The translations under genes were made by a program, and so were the position numbers. Below, in pieces: positions 11,506-24,745 of a stretch of DNA of 64,000 bases (position 1 is the first letter of the stretch; each line of letters starts with the position of its first letter). The notes below the pieces were generated by a model. That model was not told the DNA's origin. It made no database searches and saw only the letters and a list, made by a program, of their open reading frames with translations. The stretch is taken from positions 36,395 through 100,394 of the forward strand of contig JAPYKE020000568.1 in the NCBI GenBank assembly GCA_028554795.2. Direction: 5' to 3'. Source of the DNA: Sinohyriopsis cumingii (taxonomy: Eukaryota; Mollusca; Bivalvia; Unionida; Unionidae).

Positions 11506-12925
11506 TGATGAGAAATACAAACGGGACTGATAGTCATACAACCTTACGTTGTAAAAATATGTTTCATTTACTTTTGAATTTGTGCAACTATTTTTCAATA
11601 ATGCTCATATGCGGTTACAAGCGATGAAAGGAGAACCGGCGATTACTTTTTTCGTTATCGATATCCACCAGATGGAGGGTACACAACTAAAGATATGGGT
11701 TAGAAGAAACACTTTTCTGTTCAAACACGACCACGAGCCTAAAATTCTAGATCTGTTGTAATGGTACATGAGGAGGTCAAAGAGAAAATATACGGGAACA
11801 ACTCTGCTATGTTTCTGTGAAATAATTTCAAGAAAAGACTCAGTGGAAAAGAATCCACTATCCTCGGGCACAAAATGACCAAACTAAATATGAATATTAA
11901 AATTTGGATCTATATGATTTCGTGATTGATTTGCGATAGTTCCCGTATATAAAAACCATAAAACCGATGAATGTTAACATATAGCACGCATGTGCAACGT
12001 GGTCTTTCTATGATGGCACCAAATTGTGTAAAGATTTCTTTATTAAACTCAGACAATAATTAAATTCTTTCTACATTGAGTCCAACCATTTTCTAATATA
12101 TTTTATCTTAGTTTTGTAGATGATAACGAAACCAACGTATTGGCAAATGTTAACATGGGCTCATAAAAGTCACAATTTCTAAAGCGTAAAAGATTTCCAA
12201 TTGTGCGTTTCGATATTTTTGAGATATCATTTGATTGTCACAATTACTCATTTTCAAGTACGTTCGAATGCGTTCGAAGGTAATTAATCGCATTTTCCTT
12301 GACTCTTAGATGGTATTTACTATTAAATTCATAGCGAGTGAAAGTTAATGACACTCAACGCAAGAAAGAATCAACCTGAGCAATGCTACTTTTAGCGTTT
12401 AGATTGGATTTGTATCCGATGACACAAATCCTGATCTTGCTATAGAGGATCTTGAGGTATCTAATAAAACATGCTAATATTCTTGCCGTAAGTATACACG
12501 AACCTGTTGGGTTTCGTTTTTCTACAGGCACAATCATAAACATCGGCCGATTCTTGCAGACGCTGTCAGGGCCGTCTTGGGATAGGAAATCTTTGTCCTT
12601 TATCTCCTGCTATATCTTGTATACTATGATATCCTGTAATATAAAACATATAAGGTTTAATAGACTTTAAACCCCCCCCCCCTTTGGAAGAATGTTTAAT
12701 TTCTCGTTGAATAACAACGTGCTTTCGGTGATAATGCTTTATTACACTAAAAATCTTTGGACAACACAAACTTTAGTTTTCTCGATTATATAGATGATAA
12801 TGGATAATTATATTAGGCATGGTGAATTTTAAAAGAAACATTAGATTTCAGGTATACATTGCAATTTGATGGAAATGTTGCATTCGAACATAAATAACTG
12901 AAGTTTGAGAGTTTCTGCATTAAAG
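11505..12925 (-). pseudogene. BRICHOS-type peptide precursor, copy B (single exon left)
   Basis: Only exon 4 survives, at 12,504-12,633 on the minus strand, with good acceptor and donor. It codes for the end of the BRICHOS domain (DSVCKN, then MFMIVPVEKR) but has an in-frame TAG at 12,610-12,612, at the same codon as in copy A. Flanking sequence is intron 4 down to about 11,505 and intron 3 up to about 12,925. Both edges are deletion junctions: exon 5 is replaced by block R1, and exons 1-3 are removed by fusion to the region upstream of the promoter. A 13-nt C run at about 12,670-12,682 lies in intron 3. Confidence 0.85.
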
Positions 12926-13432
12926 AAAAATATCTAAAAAAATAATAAAGTTTGATCTCAAAGAATAAGGTAAAATCATCCGAATATTCCAATTTTTGAG
13001 ATGTAATAACACACACACACACACACACAAACAAACACATACACACACATATATATATTACCAGATACCATATTAACTTCGCCTTTACCAGAAATACAAA
13101 TGATTCTTTCACGTGTCCTCTTTCCCTCCACCCAATGCTTTCTGACACCGTTTGAAACATCCCAATATATACAGTTCCTACTCCCTTATTGCGTTGATCT
13201 AAATTAACTAGCGACCAATACGATCAAACCGATGTTATTGCTTTTAAAATAATGTCTGTTTTGATCTTGTAACCTTAAAGACAATTGACATGCCTATATA
13301 AACGCATTTGTAGAGAAACATCTTGAGAATTGAAAATTTTCTATCAAAGTTTGCAAGATCAATGTCATAGAAATGCAAAGTCATCGCTTTAGCTAAATGA
13401 CACAACTTGGCACTCAATGGAGGTTTATTGCA

Positions 13433-13433
<1 letters not shown>

Positions 13434-13517
<84 letters not shown>
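13434..13517. repeat. (TA)n microsatellite
   Basis: Perfect TA repeat. The corresponding place in the third copy (34,815) has only a short TATATA, so this tract expanded after duplication. Confidence 0.95.
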
Positions 13518-13519
<2 letters not shown>

Positions 13520-13799
13520 GAGAACTGTTGTAGTGCCAGGTTAGAAACTTATGTACAATATGCACGAACCGGCATAGAGATAACAGGTTTAGTCTAACAT
13601 TCGGTGTGGTATGACCATCAGTATTAGTGACATGATCAAGGGTGATTCCTCCTTTGATATCCCTCGACTCAGTGATCAGCTGAGAAAAAATGTTTTGCGA
13701 GGCTATAAATGTTTTCCTTGATGGCTGGGGAACAAAGCATTCAGCAGTGCTAGCATCTAGTCAAACATTGGACCTTTCTTAATTCTTATCTTAACCTTA

Positions 13800-16700
13800 C
13801 TCTCGAAATTTATTTAAACTATTTTCGGTTGTTAACTGGAATTTTTTCCTATAAGTTCGATGTTTGAAAATAGTCGGTCTCTAGAAAGAGTTAGGTAAAA
13901 TTAGCTAGATATGATTGGTAAAGTTACGTTACCTAAGTTACATAACTTTATCAAACAGTTCAAGGTGCAAATCACACAAGAGAATAATAATTTTATATGT
14001 GCACTGATTACGAGGCCAATTAAACCCCCTCTGTATCTGATTAACAATGACAGTTGGTCAATAAGGTCTTTAAGCTTCAATTGCCAATCACCATAATCGG
14101 TAACGCTGATGTGTAACATTCATTTGGTAAGATTGATATGATTTCAATAAAAGTGTAATAGGAATACTGTTCACTCCGCATAATACAATAGTATCGATGT
14201 ATTTCATGAAAATGACCTGGTGTATGCACGTAGTGAAAATTGGACAATGGAATCTTTGGAATAGATACAAACAGCAAAGTATTAAAGATTTTTGTCGAAT
14301 CTGAATCACTGAAAATATTTCATATGGTGTCAAGGAGACATGAAAAATGTTAAATGCACATTATCATGAATTGCCCGTGTCCTAAGTATTTATAGAACAA
14401 TTAAATCAGACATACTCAGATTGTCAGCACTTGTAGGGCCAGTAATGGGTGACTGTAGTTTGACTCTGTGTTGTTGGAAAGATGATAATTAGCATAAACT
14501 TTGTATACATCAGTTTGTCATATAATCTTTCTCTTTTTTCACTCTTCGAGTGATGTTCATAAAGAAAAATAACATTATGCCGCATACATCAAGACATCTA
14601 TGGACTAACTTAACATTTGAACATGGTGCTTCACGATTTTAAAGAATACAAACAGATGCTGAAGATTATAGAGAGATTAATTATATATTTTGAAATACTA
14701 ATATAAATAAATATACAAACATTCAAATTGTTCCAACAACAGAGATTAAATCTATAGATCGTGCGAGCTAATGAATCAGAGTTTGTGGAAACTATTTAGA
14801 TATTTACTGATGAGAAAAACATATATCCGACTTTGAATCGTCTATCTTTCTTGGTGATAGTCAACATAGACAATCGGACAGTGTAGAGTTCTCTGCATTG
14901 ATAGATGCAAGTCTGTATTACCATAGTTAGACTGTCTGCGATAGAAAGCATTGTTAATTCCACGCATCAAGTCCCTGACATAGATATGGTTGTGTGACTA
15001 GTACCATTTCTAGAACAGTTTCTCTTTTCCTCTTTTCCTTCACTTGCATAAATAAAGGTGCGTGCATTACGAAAAGAACTTGGTACGATGACGTAAATTA
15101 GGCTGATCTATTAACGGAGATGAGTACTTTTCTAAAACTGTATTAGATCTTGTTTGAAGGTAGATACGACCCAAGCCACATACATAAGGCTAACATTGAA
15201 CGCATCTTAATGCAAGGAAACAGTTATTTGTGCTTACTTGTAAAGAAAACAAATATAACAAAATGCTAGCAATTAAATTTCTACGCTAAATAAACGTTCA
15301 AAGAATCCAGATTTTTTGTAGTGGTCATGTTAATTAACTTATTTGAATAGTGTGTTAAAATGATTGAGGAATTTTCTTAAACTTGTTTTCGACCATGGCA
15401 AAAAGCAATATATCAAAAAAGGAAAGTTCTTATACAAGTTTGCACAGAAAATATCTGCAGCACACAACAATAATTTTTTGTGCTAAATACAGATGTAAGG
15501 TGCTTTTGAGTAGAAACAATGTGTCAGAAAAAAAACGAATATCTGATTTAAAAATTCGGAAGGTTGACACAAAATTATTAGCTAAACTTTCAAACTATGT
15601 GATTTTGTTTAACGATTTGGAGTTTGCAGACAATATGGAAAGACATATGCGATGTTTAGATTTAACCGATAACATACACAGGTCTTTAGAAAAGAGTCAA
15701 GGTTTGCTGAACATTGTTAAAATTATGCTGACAAAGCTGTCAAGAAGATGAGGTGGGATAAACCTCTTTCCAATACGTGCAATGAGTGTTTCAAATGAAC
15801 GGAACATGCACATTTATCAGACGACAGAAATACGAATACACAAACAAAATGCAACAATTATTATCTAAAATCTGATAATGTCTTTTTACATTTTGAATCG
15901 GTCTCTTGAGTTCCTAAAATATTTGCTTTTAAATTTGGTATGATTAAACAAAGTACTTCAACCTCACGATTCATTATCCTCAGACGAATAGGAAAATGGA
16001 ATCTTTTATTGTCCAACGGTTTGTATATCATATTGTTATTCTTGATTTTTGTGGGGTATATCGCCAGGTTTTAGTACATGAGAGGCTCTAATCGCGGCCA
16101 CACATATTAAAAATAGCACGGCTGTTAAAGTTTTGGCATAAAGGAATTTGAAATACCAACACTATTCATGTATCAAATTGTGAATCGCCCATGTCGCAAT
16201 AATACGTATATATAAAGATTCTTTCATGTTTAAAAATCAATGATGAATTTCCACTCATTAATCATTAATGACGTATGAAAATAACGATAAAAAATATAAG
16301 ACAGTCCCCATTTTCTAAACAAATTTAACATGGTAATCTCTTTCAACGCAGTCTTTTCTTATTCATGTTCCCCTCTCCTCTCTCATGCATAAGGAACATA
16401 ATACGCAGAAATCTGGAATGAGAGAGAAAAGCAGTTCGAGCTGGATGAAACCATTAAAACTGAACTTGCACCAAACTGCCTACAAGGATATGGTTCGTCC
16501 TAACAAACGGTATGTTTACACTTTCCTTGGGATCTGTCTACACTGTATAGAATATCAATGATGCAAAAATGTAATAACCTGTCGACTCTATACCTTAAAT
16601 ATTCCAGCTACGAGACACACGTACCGTAACGTATTGAATGCTTTGTTGTTGTTGTTGTCGTTGCTTTTAAATCCTATTATAACGTTCTTAAAATCGATTA

Positions 16701-16930
16701 TTATTACTTAAATATGAAAATGTCCAAAAGGCCGCCTTCTCTCTAGATATGGTCGAAAATCCATGAGAATATGAGCGTCGATTATTTTCGTTTTGAATAG
16801 GTTTTGTGCAATAAGGAGCTATATGGAATGGTATTGTCCCGTTTTGTCTGTTTTTGACATTAATGTACATGATTATTATGAAAATGTTGTTGCCATTTCA
16901 CTGTAAATTTGTTCCATGACAAGCAACTTT
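13800..16930. repeat. Block T, first half, unit 1
   Basis: Aligns directly with about 35,060-37,960. It carries the degenerate reading frame described at 15,383-15,751 and, near 16,430-16,510, an exon-like stretch ending in a good donor (AACG before GTATGT) that is conserved at 37,600-37,690. No intact gene was found. Confidence 0.75.
15383..15751 (+). pseudogene. Degenerate recurrent reading frame of unknown function, copy 1
   Basis: 122 codons are open here. The stretch around AKYRCKVLLSRNNVSEK recurs at 36,646-36,855 and, more broken, at 17,760-18,090 and 39,890-40,235. Upstream, a second frame (KFLYKFAQKISAAH) is also shared by the copies but lies one frame off, so the block looks like an old coding region with frameshifts. 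I do not recognise the protein. No signal peptide or familiar domain was seen. It may also be part of an unidentified mobile element. Confidence 0.35.
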
Positions 16931-16952
16931 TATGATAATATTCAAGATTGAG

Positions 16953-17024
<72 letters not shown>

Positions 17025-19642
17025 TTTACATTAGTATTTAAAAATTATATGTTTCTAATTGTTTTAAACGTTCCATTCTACAGTTAAATACAACCATAAA
17101 CTCGAGAAGATATGACGTAGTCCGATATTATTACTGAAATAAAGGATAGAGAGCGAGCAATGCGTTTAACGTAACTATCTTCCTCCTTATTAGTTAACAG
17201 AATCAATCGGACATAGTAAAACTCTCTTAAGTGATATATCCGTGTATAATTGACTGCAATTAGAGAGTCTGCGATTGTAAGCGTAATTATTTCCCTGCAA
17301 CTGATCCCTGAAAGAAAAAATATATGAGTACTTGTGTTTCTGACTCAATCTCTCCACTTTTATCTTCCCCGTATCCCCATAATCAAAGTGCGCACATTAA
17401 AAAATTAGGTTTACTGATATGTTGTAAATTAGGATGATCTGTTAACGAAGATGAACGTTTTTGCTATACTGTATTAGATCTTGACTGTAGGTAGATACGA
17501 CTCACACCACATACAAAAATATAAACAGGGGCACATCTTACAATAAGAAAATGTTGATGCTTTGTTTTTTGTAAGTAAAACAACAAGAAAACAATTTTGT
17601 CAAATGTAGAGAATATAATACCATATTTTGAAATTTTATGCAAATAAAACGTTAAAAAAAATCCAGATTATTTCCGTAGATGATGTTAAATATTTTAACT
17701 GAAGAGTGTGTTAAAATGATTCAAACAGTTCGTGATCGTACTTTCGACCATGTGAGAAAGCGATATATCATGAAACGGAAATTCTTATACAAGTTTCCAT
17801 AAAAAAAATCTGCAGCTCACATAATGATATTACGTGCTAAGTACAGATGTAAGGTGTTTTTGAGTAGAAACAATGTGTCAGAAAAGACGGATATTTGATT
17901 TAAAAATTCTCGCGGCTGAAAGAAATGCATTCATTCAAATTTCAAAATATATGAATCTTTTTAACCATTAAGCGTACGTAGACAATATAGAGGAAACAAA
18001 AGCGATGTTTAGATTAAACCGATAACACCAGTATTTAGAAAAGAGTCAAATTCGCTTAACATTATTCAAGGTATGCTGACAAGAACATGACTTGCAATAA
18101 TAATGAAAAAAGGTTTCTTTTTGGAACTCTCGTTTCATTTAGCAGAATTTAGTCAGACTTATATTGATGTGTCATTAAATGTATTACGCGCGGCTACAAA
18201 GCATCACTTACTTTACTGCTGTAAGCCGTTATATCAAGCCATCCTGAGTCGTCTGCCTTGGGTTGTCCTTGGTAAAGGCATTTAGTTTCCATTTTACACA
18301 GAATGATAGGGCCTATACTGTGTAATAATCGTTGTTGTGTAGAAACAAAACAATCAAATATGTAAGAATACAAGTTTCATGATTACCCGTAGTCATGAGA
18401 TCATTTTTCAAGACATTCGGCAAACATACAAGTTTGTTTTCCAAATGGCATAAATACCATTACACAAACGTGATGCAATATTTATTATCTAACTTCTATG
18501 TTCGTTTCGCTTTGATACCGTTTGTTCAGTTACTGAAATATTTGCTGTCAAATTTGTGTATTCAGACTTGGTATTGCAAGAAAATGAAACAAACAAATGT
18601 GATTCATTGCATCGTCTTTCGAGAAAGCAGAAAATTCACTCTGTTTGCCAATTGTGTCGTACATGATATTCATTATGATACCCATTGCATGTAATGCACA
18701 AAATATCTTCATCATATGCTCAAGAATGATTGTTATATGGTTGTTCTTTGCTCCATGTTCAAATGCATATAATTTCTAGTTTCAATCAGATGACTGCGGG
18801 TAACGACCCACAAACAGACGCCATGTAGATTCCTAGTTATGCAGTTACTCTGATATCTCGGTAATAGAGGAAAAATAATTTTACAATGGCATATACTTGT
18901 GCTAATGTTCGGAACTTGATGTCTATGTTACACAACGTGTAAATTAACTTTAAAATGGACTCTTCTTTCATGGCAATCATTCTGACACTCGTGCCGTCCA
19001 ACAAAATATTATCGGAGATTATTAAAGAAATATATCTATAATCACCTGTGAAGTTGTGCTAGCGCCGTGATTATTAATGGTAGTGGACCTCCAACATGAA
19101 CATGAAAGTACATGTCAGCTATGTTTCAGTGAAAAATAATGTATGGTGTATATCAAAGTTTTAAAGTCAACACCTGACAATTGCAAAGCCACCAGAAAAA
19201 AACAACCGTCTATACATCACATTTCGACTATGATTTGCTTCTATACATTCGATCTATTGGCTCTTGAGCAATACGGTAATCATATGATCTGACTCTTGCT
19301 TAACGTTTGTTGACATTCCCAGATGGCAAACCTTTGACTGACTTATTACAGTAATACCAATCTTAAGAGGATATAGATTCCATTGGAGAACATGGGGGAC
19401 AGCCATTATTTAGAAAGAGTGATATATATATATGAGTGTACTTTTTATAAAATAGTGTACTCTTTGACTAATTCCGACCTTTTCCGGAAATCAGCTCGTG
19501 ATGCAGAACTAGTAACGGATGGTCATCTAGTATATATAAGTACACGATAGCAAAATATAACGAGAATTTGGTACACCGCGAAACTGAAAAACCCGAGATA
19601 TTGTAGTAAGATATCACAACAAACACACACATACAAAACACA

Positions 19643-19673
<31 letters not shown>

Positions 19674-19930
19674 CACATATATATGAATGTATGTGTAACT
19701 GTGTGGGCGTTAAATATTGATGAAAGGAAGGTTTCTTTGGGAGCTTTAATTGTTAATTTCAGTTAGCAGAATATAGCCAGACTTGTGTTGATCTGCCGTT
19801 AACCTAAATACATACAGCTACCTAACATCTTATACTTTACTGACGTAAACCTTATTAATTTATTTTTCTTTGTGTTAACATTCATCACGCGAATTTCTTC
19901 GTCCGATAAAAAACGTTGAAGCTTCGCTTT
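16930..19930. repeat. Block T, second half, unit 1
   Basis: A diverged duplicate of the first half of T (for example 17,440-17,515 with 15,110-15,180, and 17,760-18,090 with 15,390-15,750). It aligns directly with 38,950-40,830. It contains a TA tract (16,957-17,022), a CA/CG tract (19,620-19,680) and two copies of a block of about 120 bp (18,100 and 19,720). No intact gene was found. Confidence 0.7.
19620..19684. repeat. (CA)n(CG)n microsatellite
   Basis: CA repeat running into CGCGCG, followed by a short TATATA. The matching tract at 40,507-40,554 is pure CA. Confidence 0.9.
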
Positions 19931-20251
19931 ACAGAATCGTCATTGATGACATCATCTTCAACTTGCTTTGTAATGGTCGACGAATTTCCAAGCTTGCCAA
20001 AGACAATATGTGTGCATTTTTTTCTACAACTTGCTTTAGAATGTTATTAATCAGCTACTTATTCTATAATTAATCAACTTCTGGCATCACCGAGGGGAAA
20101 ATCAAGATAATCGAATTGCAGACATTCTCCGACATCAAATATCAAAAGCACTACAAAACAAAATGTAATACAAACATCAGAAAAAGAGAAAACATGTGAA
20201 GAGAAAACAACTAAGAGACAGCATTTCAAAACCAGCTATTGGTTAACAGAA

Positions 20252-20545
20252 ATGCCACCGGCAAAACATCGCACAAAATTAACACATATTTTGAATTTAT
20301 GCCAAATACTAGTACGAATCAACGAAATGACTTTCAGTGGAGTGAAGAGGAGCACCAAAACAAAATCGTTTGTGTTATCTCATATTAAGGCAGACTATGG
20401 TCGAGAAGAGTTAAAATCATGTAATATAGAGAGATACGTTCTATCATTGTACTTGTGTACATATATTACATGTCTTGTGTGTTGTATATTCATTAATGAC
20501 ACTTTGATGTTCCGGTTACTATTACATAATAATGAAAATAACTAA
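20252..20545 (+). CDS. Hypothetical 97-codon reading frame in block Q2
   Basis: Open from ATG to stop, starting MPPAKHRTK. The central part (FSGVKRS ... SHIKADYGREELKSCNIERY) is recognisable in the same frame in Q1 (about 8,230-8,520), Q3 (about 41,150-41,440) and a shorter copy at 59,370-59,660, each with stops or frame changes. The C-terminal third is hydrophobic. No domain is recognised. It may be the last intact copy of an old coding segment or a chance survivor in a repeat. Confidence 0.25.
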   Translation: MPPAKHRTKLTHILNLCQILVRINEMTFSGVKRSTKTKSFVLSHIKADYGREELKSCNIERYVLSLYLCTYITCLVCCIFINDTLMFRLLLHNNENN

Positions 20546-20894
20546 ATGAATTCTAGTTTGAAGAGGAATAAAGTCATACATACATGCATACATACATACA
20601 TACATACATACATACATACATACATACATACATACATACATACATAGATACATACATACATACATACATACATACATACATACTTACTTACTTACTTACG
20701 CAGGTACTTACTTACGTAAATACATACTTAGATACCCACATACATACATACATACAACATTATATACATACGTACATACATATAGCCATCCATCCATACA
20801 TTCATGGAAACTGTTTCACATTGATATCTTTTTGCGTCTCAAATTCTGATATTTGATGATTACATATATTATTAGACACAGGATCGTATAACTA

Positions 20895-21090
20895 TTTATA
20901 GTCACTTCAACTGGTGGAGGAAGATCCTGAGAAACCTCCGTAAGAACAACCGACTTAAAGGATGCTACTGGCAAGCTTTCACACATATCAAGACTGTCCC
21001 ATCGCGAGACACGAACCCGCGTGGATAGAGGTGAGATGGCAGTGATTCGAAGAGGGGAGTGCTTTAATCAGTCAGACCAATGGGCCCAAT
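20895..21090 (-). mobile_element. tRNA-derived SINE, diverged copy in block Q2
   Basis: Same element and orientation as at 8,925-9,115, aligned through GCAAGCTTTCACACATATC and the box-B-side sequence. Confidence 0.7.
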
Positions 21091-21210
21091 TTTAATATTG
21101 TGAGATATGTAAATACACTTATAAATCAGAGTCGCTTTAAACAGGATTAAATTGCAAAGTCTCACTGATCAGCGGAACAGTACAAAAAGATATTGCAATT
21201 ACTCTGTCCG

Positions 21211-21261
<51 letters not shown>

Positions 21262-21869
21262 TAGACTTGATATCGATTAAACTACTTTTTTTTATCTTGC
21301 CTTCATAAATCCTTTGCGACGGTAATACTGGATATAACAATTACAAATTGCACATTAAAATATATAAAGCAGATTTACTTTGCCTATGCATGTTGAATAA
21401 GTGACAGAAATACCTTTAAGAGTCCCCAGTGTTTTGTTCTAAATATTATAGAAAGATGAAAATGCAAGAAAGGCGATGTACTAAGACAAGCACTAAGTAA
21501 TGCCTTAAACTGGAACAGCAGTCGTTCTATAAATTGAGCAGAGTGGATAGAAAATCTGATGAAGCTAATAAAAGTTTTGTGCAGAAAAATGTCCTTCCCC
21601 ATACTCCTACAACTTTGGAGAATTATACGTTAAAGATATAGAGACATTGAGAGAAAGTGAACAAATGTTAGCATAAAACGTTTTATAGACATTAATATAT
21701 ATCTTTCCATCTGATTGTCTGACTGTCTATGTATGTATGTATGTACGTATGCATGTATATATGTATGTTTCTTTGTATGTAAAAGACTGGCCATTAAATG
21801 CTCTAAGTAAAGAAGTAATTTCCTGACAACCATCTTTCTCAAAATTTCTTTTTGCCATAGTTAACGCAA

Positions 21870-22790
21870 CTGCAAAAACACGGAATAAATCAAAGACCTA
21901 AATTTTATTGGCATCAAGATTTTGATCCAAGCAAGGCTTGTCAGCTACAAGTGGATTAAACACAACCTTATCTCCAGTTTGGGCATTGCTTAATAAATGA
22001 AAGCCCTCAATGTGCAGATAAGTCGTGAGACTACGTCTGATGACAAAGTATCAGAATGGAGCGGAACATAATGGAGATAAGACAGCGCAAAATGAGATAA
22101 GCATTTGTGCATATTATTGACATCTAAATGTTGTCCTAGATTGAGATTTGGAGGTTCTAATATAAGACAGACGGATTTGTACCAAACCTTTGATAAGAGG
22201 AGGACGTACTCACAAATGAAGCTTTGTGAGTTAGGGAATCATCATCATCATTATGAGCAACTTTTTCTACCGTTTCGATCCCTTGCTCATCAAGGTAAGT
22301 GTCTTGGTCACAATGTAAGCAGTTCATGCCTCTTTAACTAACATTAGCTGTCTGAGGTTATCATAAGCTTGAAACAACTTTCTCAGCTCAGCACCACCTA
22401 TCACATTGATCTTTTTCTCTTGCAAATTCGACAAGGGTATGTTCACTTTATTTTCTACAGTTCCGAAACCCTTGTCGATATGCCAATGGTACCAGCTCAT
22501 AGCAGCTCAAGATACATTCCTTAACTACATCGTGATCAGCATGTTGCTGTACAGACAGGAAAGTGTTGATACGCAGAAGTTGTAAATTCTTGATGCCTAC
22601 TACATGCATAACCTGTTGGAAAATTCCTTACATAATAATTGACCCTTGATCAGATTGGAAAGATTTGGGAAAGCCAAATTGTATAGGAAAAAAATAAAAA
22701 TCAGACTTTATCAAATGTTTTACTAGTCAATGGACTTTCATGGGCTAGACTAAGAATTTCATGTCGATACGACTTAGGGACAACAATTTA
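21870..22790 (-). mobile_element. Gypsy fragments: protease-side, gag and integrase pieces, block S1
   Basis: The minus strand, from high to low coordinate, reads an integrase core piece (FPKSFQSDQGS near 22,660-22,690, then FQQVM), then the SCAN-like gag piece (DVVKECILSCYELVPLAYRQG, about 22,470-22,560), then the gag 3' region (YLDEQ ... SLTHKASFVS, about 22,190-22,300). Last, at 21,870-22,080, is a piece like the linker after the protease (TDKPCLDQ-type sequence). All are interrupted. The order is not that of any intact element, so this is a rearranged derivative. Confidence 0.65.
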
Positions 22791-23099
22791 ATAGCTCACT
22801 TTTCCAGGCATCACCTGAGGTGGTCTACATTTTCGCATAAGGCTCTATGTTAACAAAATCAAAAATAGGCACCTGTGTGGTTTATGTTTCCCTAATGACC
22901 CTTGGAAACAAACAGAAAATCTCAGAATATTGCCTCTGTTCGACAATAAGTCATTATCGTTTGTCATCCTGAATTGAATAAAAAGAATGAGTATTAAAAA
23001 GAGGATCGGAGAGACCAATACCTATTGACTGACCAATTCAACGTGCGAAATGACCTCATGAAAAGCCTGACTTATAAATATGTCATCTAAAGGAATAAT

Positions 23100-23690
23100 T
23101 TTCTAACCAACATCATCCTTAAGGTCTTTCGTTGAACTGTAACTGCACAGGCGGTGTATTTATCAGGGATTTTTTTTCCAGTTGATTGGCTTTCTGATCC
23201 AAGCAAGGCTTGTCAGTAACGAGTGTATTAAACAGAAACATTTTTGAAGCCAGGTCAGTGTCTAGTAATAAATGAATACCCTCGATGGGCAGAAATTTCA
23301 TTGTTCCAATTGTCATGAGGCCAGAGAGTAAGTCTGATGACAAAAAATGTACACAGTGGAGATGAAAATAAAACTGAACCATACACCCCGAATAAGAACG
23401 CTTAAAAGAAGACTTCTCATAAAAGGAAGGAGGAAAGGATAATAAAAAATCTCTAAGAAGCTCTCGTGTTCCTTAAACCTTAAATAGATATATATAATTG
23501 GCAGAACGATTAATATGTGATATAGGACCTGTCGACATGAATGGTTCATTATTCTCCATAATAATATAAAACTGGGGTTTGTTTGAACGAAGAAATGGAT
23601 AACATTCTATACGTGATCGAGCCCTTGACCTCTTAGAAATAAGAACATTTGATGGGTTAGTCACAGTTGAAATATGATTATTTTTCATTA
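23100..23690 (-). mobile_element. Gypsy aspartic protease remnant, block S1
   Basis: The minus strand reads NNEPFMSTGPIS, then a degenerate active site (RNTRAS where RDTGAS is expected, near 23,460), then SSDLLSGLMTIG, LPIEGIHLLL and VTDKPCLDQ, the usual order around a Gypsy protease and its C-terminal side. Frames change several times. The parallel copy at 46,990-47,640 keeps the DTG. Confidence 0.7.
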
Positions 23691-24454
23691 TTTGGTTACT
23701 AACTGCTTCAGTTTATTTGTAACGGGATTGTCTAATTTATAATGCACTTTGTAGTTAAGTTTAAATCATAGCGGAACTATTGTAATAATGTCACATCATT
23801 TTCCTCTTCTGTATTTGTCATTCTGAATTAAAAATAAACTGCGAAGGGCCGTGCAAGACAATTAAAGCACCTTAAAGATATATTGTAATCTTTTATAACT
23901 TGAAAGAAATGTGTGAGATCCTTTCTTTCTGGCTACTTCACTCTAGTAGTTTTGAGTAAGTGACCGATGTACAATTTTCATAATTCCTACGTCAAATTGA
24001 AGCCGGTATTAATTAAGATTTATTCAAAAACCAAATAAACACAATGTAGTACTAATAAACAGGCAACACCCAAAGCAATGTTCCAAAACGGTGGGTCCAA
24101 ATAAACTGTTGGCGCATAACTCTGCAGCCACTACTTTGGTAATTGAATTTATATGATCAGGAACAAACATGAAATAATCCAATCTGCAGGACGTAAAAAA
24201 ACTTTAGAAACTATTGTTGTACAAAATCAAATAAAGGAAAGCTTCCGAGAACAAAAATGAAACCAACGAAACCAATGGAGCCATTCACAAGGAATAAACA
24301 GAAGTCGACACAACATTATATAATTACCACAAACTACATCTCCATGGGTAACTTGGCTAAAACAAAAACTTCTACAACAGCTCTAAAACATAACTTTAAA
24401 GATAATATTAAAATGATTCTAAAGTTAAAGAAGAGTGTGTGATTTGGGATTTTA

Positions 24455-24745
24455 ACGAGTTTTCAGTTATATCGCTACGATGTCTGCAGTGTGCCAGTTT
24501 ATAGTGATGTCTAGCACTGGGGCATCCTGCATCAGACATGAAGCATGATGTCCCACCCAGTCACATTATCCTGACACCAGGTCGACCAGTCCTAACACTA
24601 ACCTATAAATGCTGAGAGCCAAGCGAGGCAGTTGTTAGTACCTTTTTGCAAGTCATTGGTATGACTCGGCCGGGGATCGAACACACGACCTCCCGCATCC
24701 GAGGAGGACGCTCTCAGCATTTGGCGACCTGAGCCGTTTAAAGAA
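24455..24745 (-). mobile_element. tRNA-derived SINE of a second family
   Basis: The minus strand starts with a tRNA-like head (CTGAGAGCG ... GTGTTCGATCCCCGGCC as box B) followed by a body containing GACTGGGTGGGACATCATGC. A truncated copy of the body lies at about 56,935-57,075. The region is absent from the otherwise matching sequence near 48,300, so it inserted after duplication. About 120 bp of extra unmatched sequence lies next to it (24,336-24,450). Confidence 0.7.

Larger units (their letters stand above)
19930..21780. repeat. Block Q, copy 2
   Basis: Direct repeat of 7,935-9,890. It contains a CATA array with ACTT runs (20,576-20,775), an inverted SINE (20,895-21,090), a TC tract (21,211-21,256) and a short TATG array (21,728-21,780). 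Confidence 0.8.
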
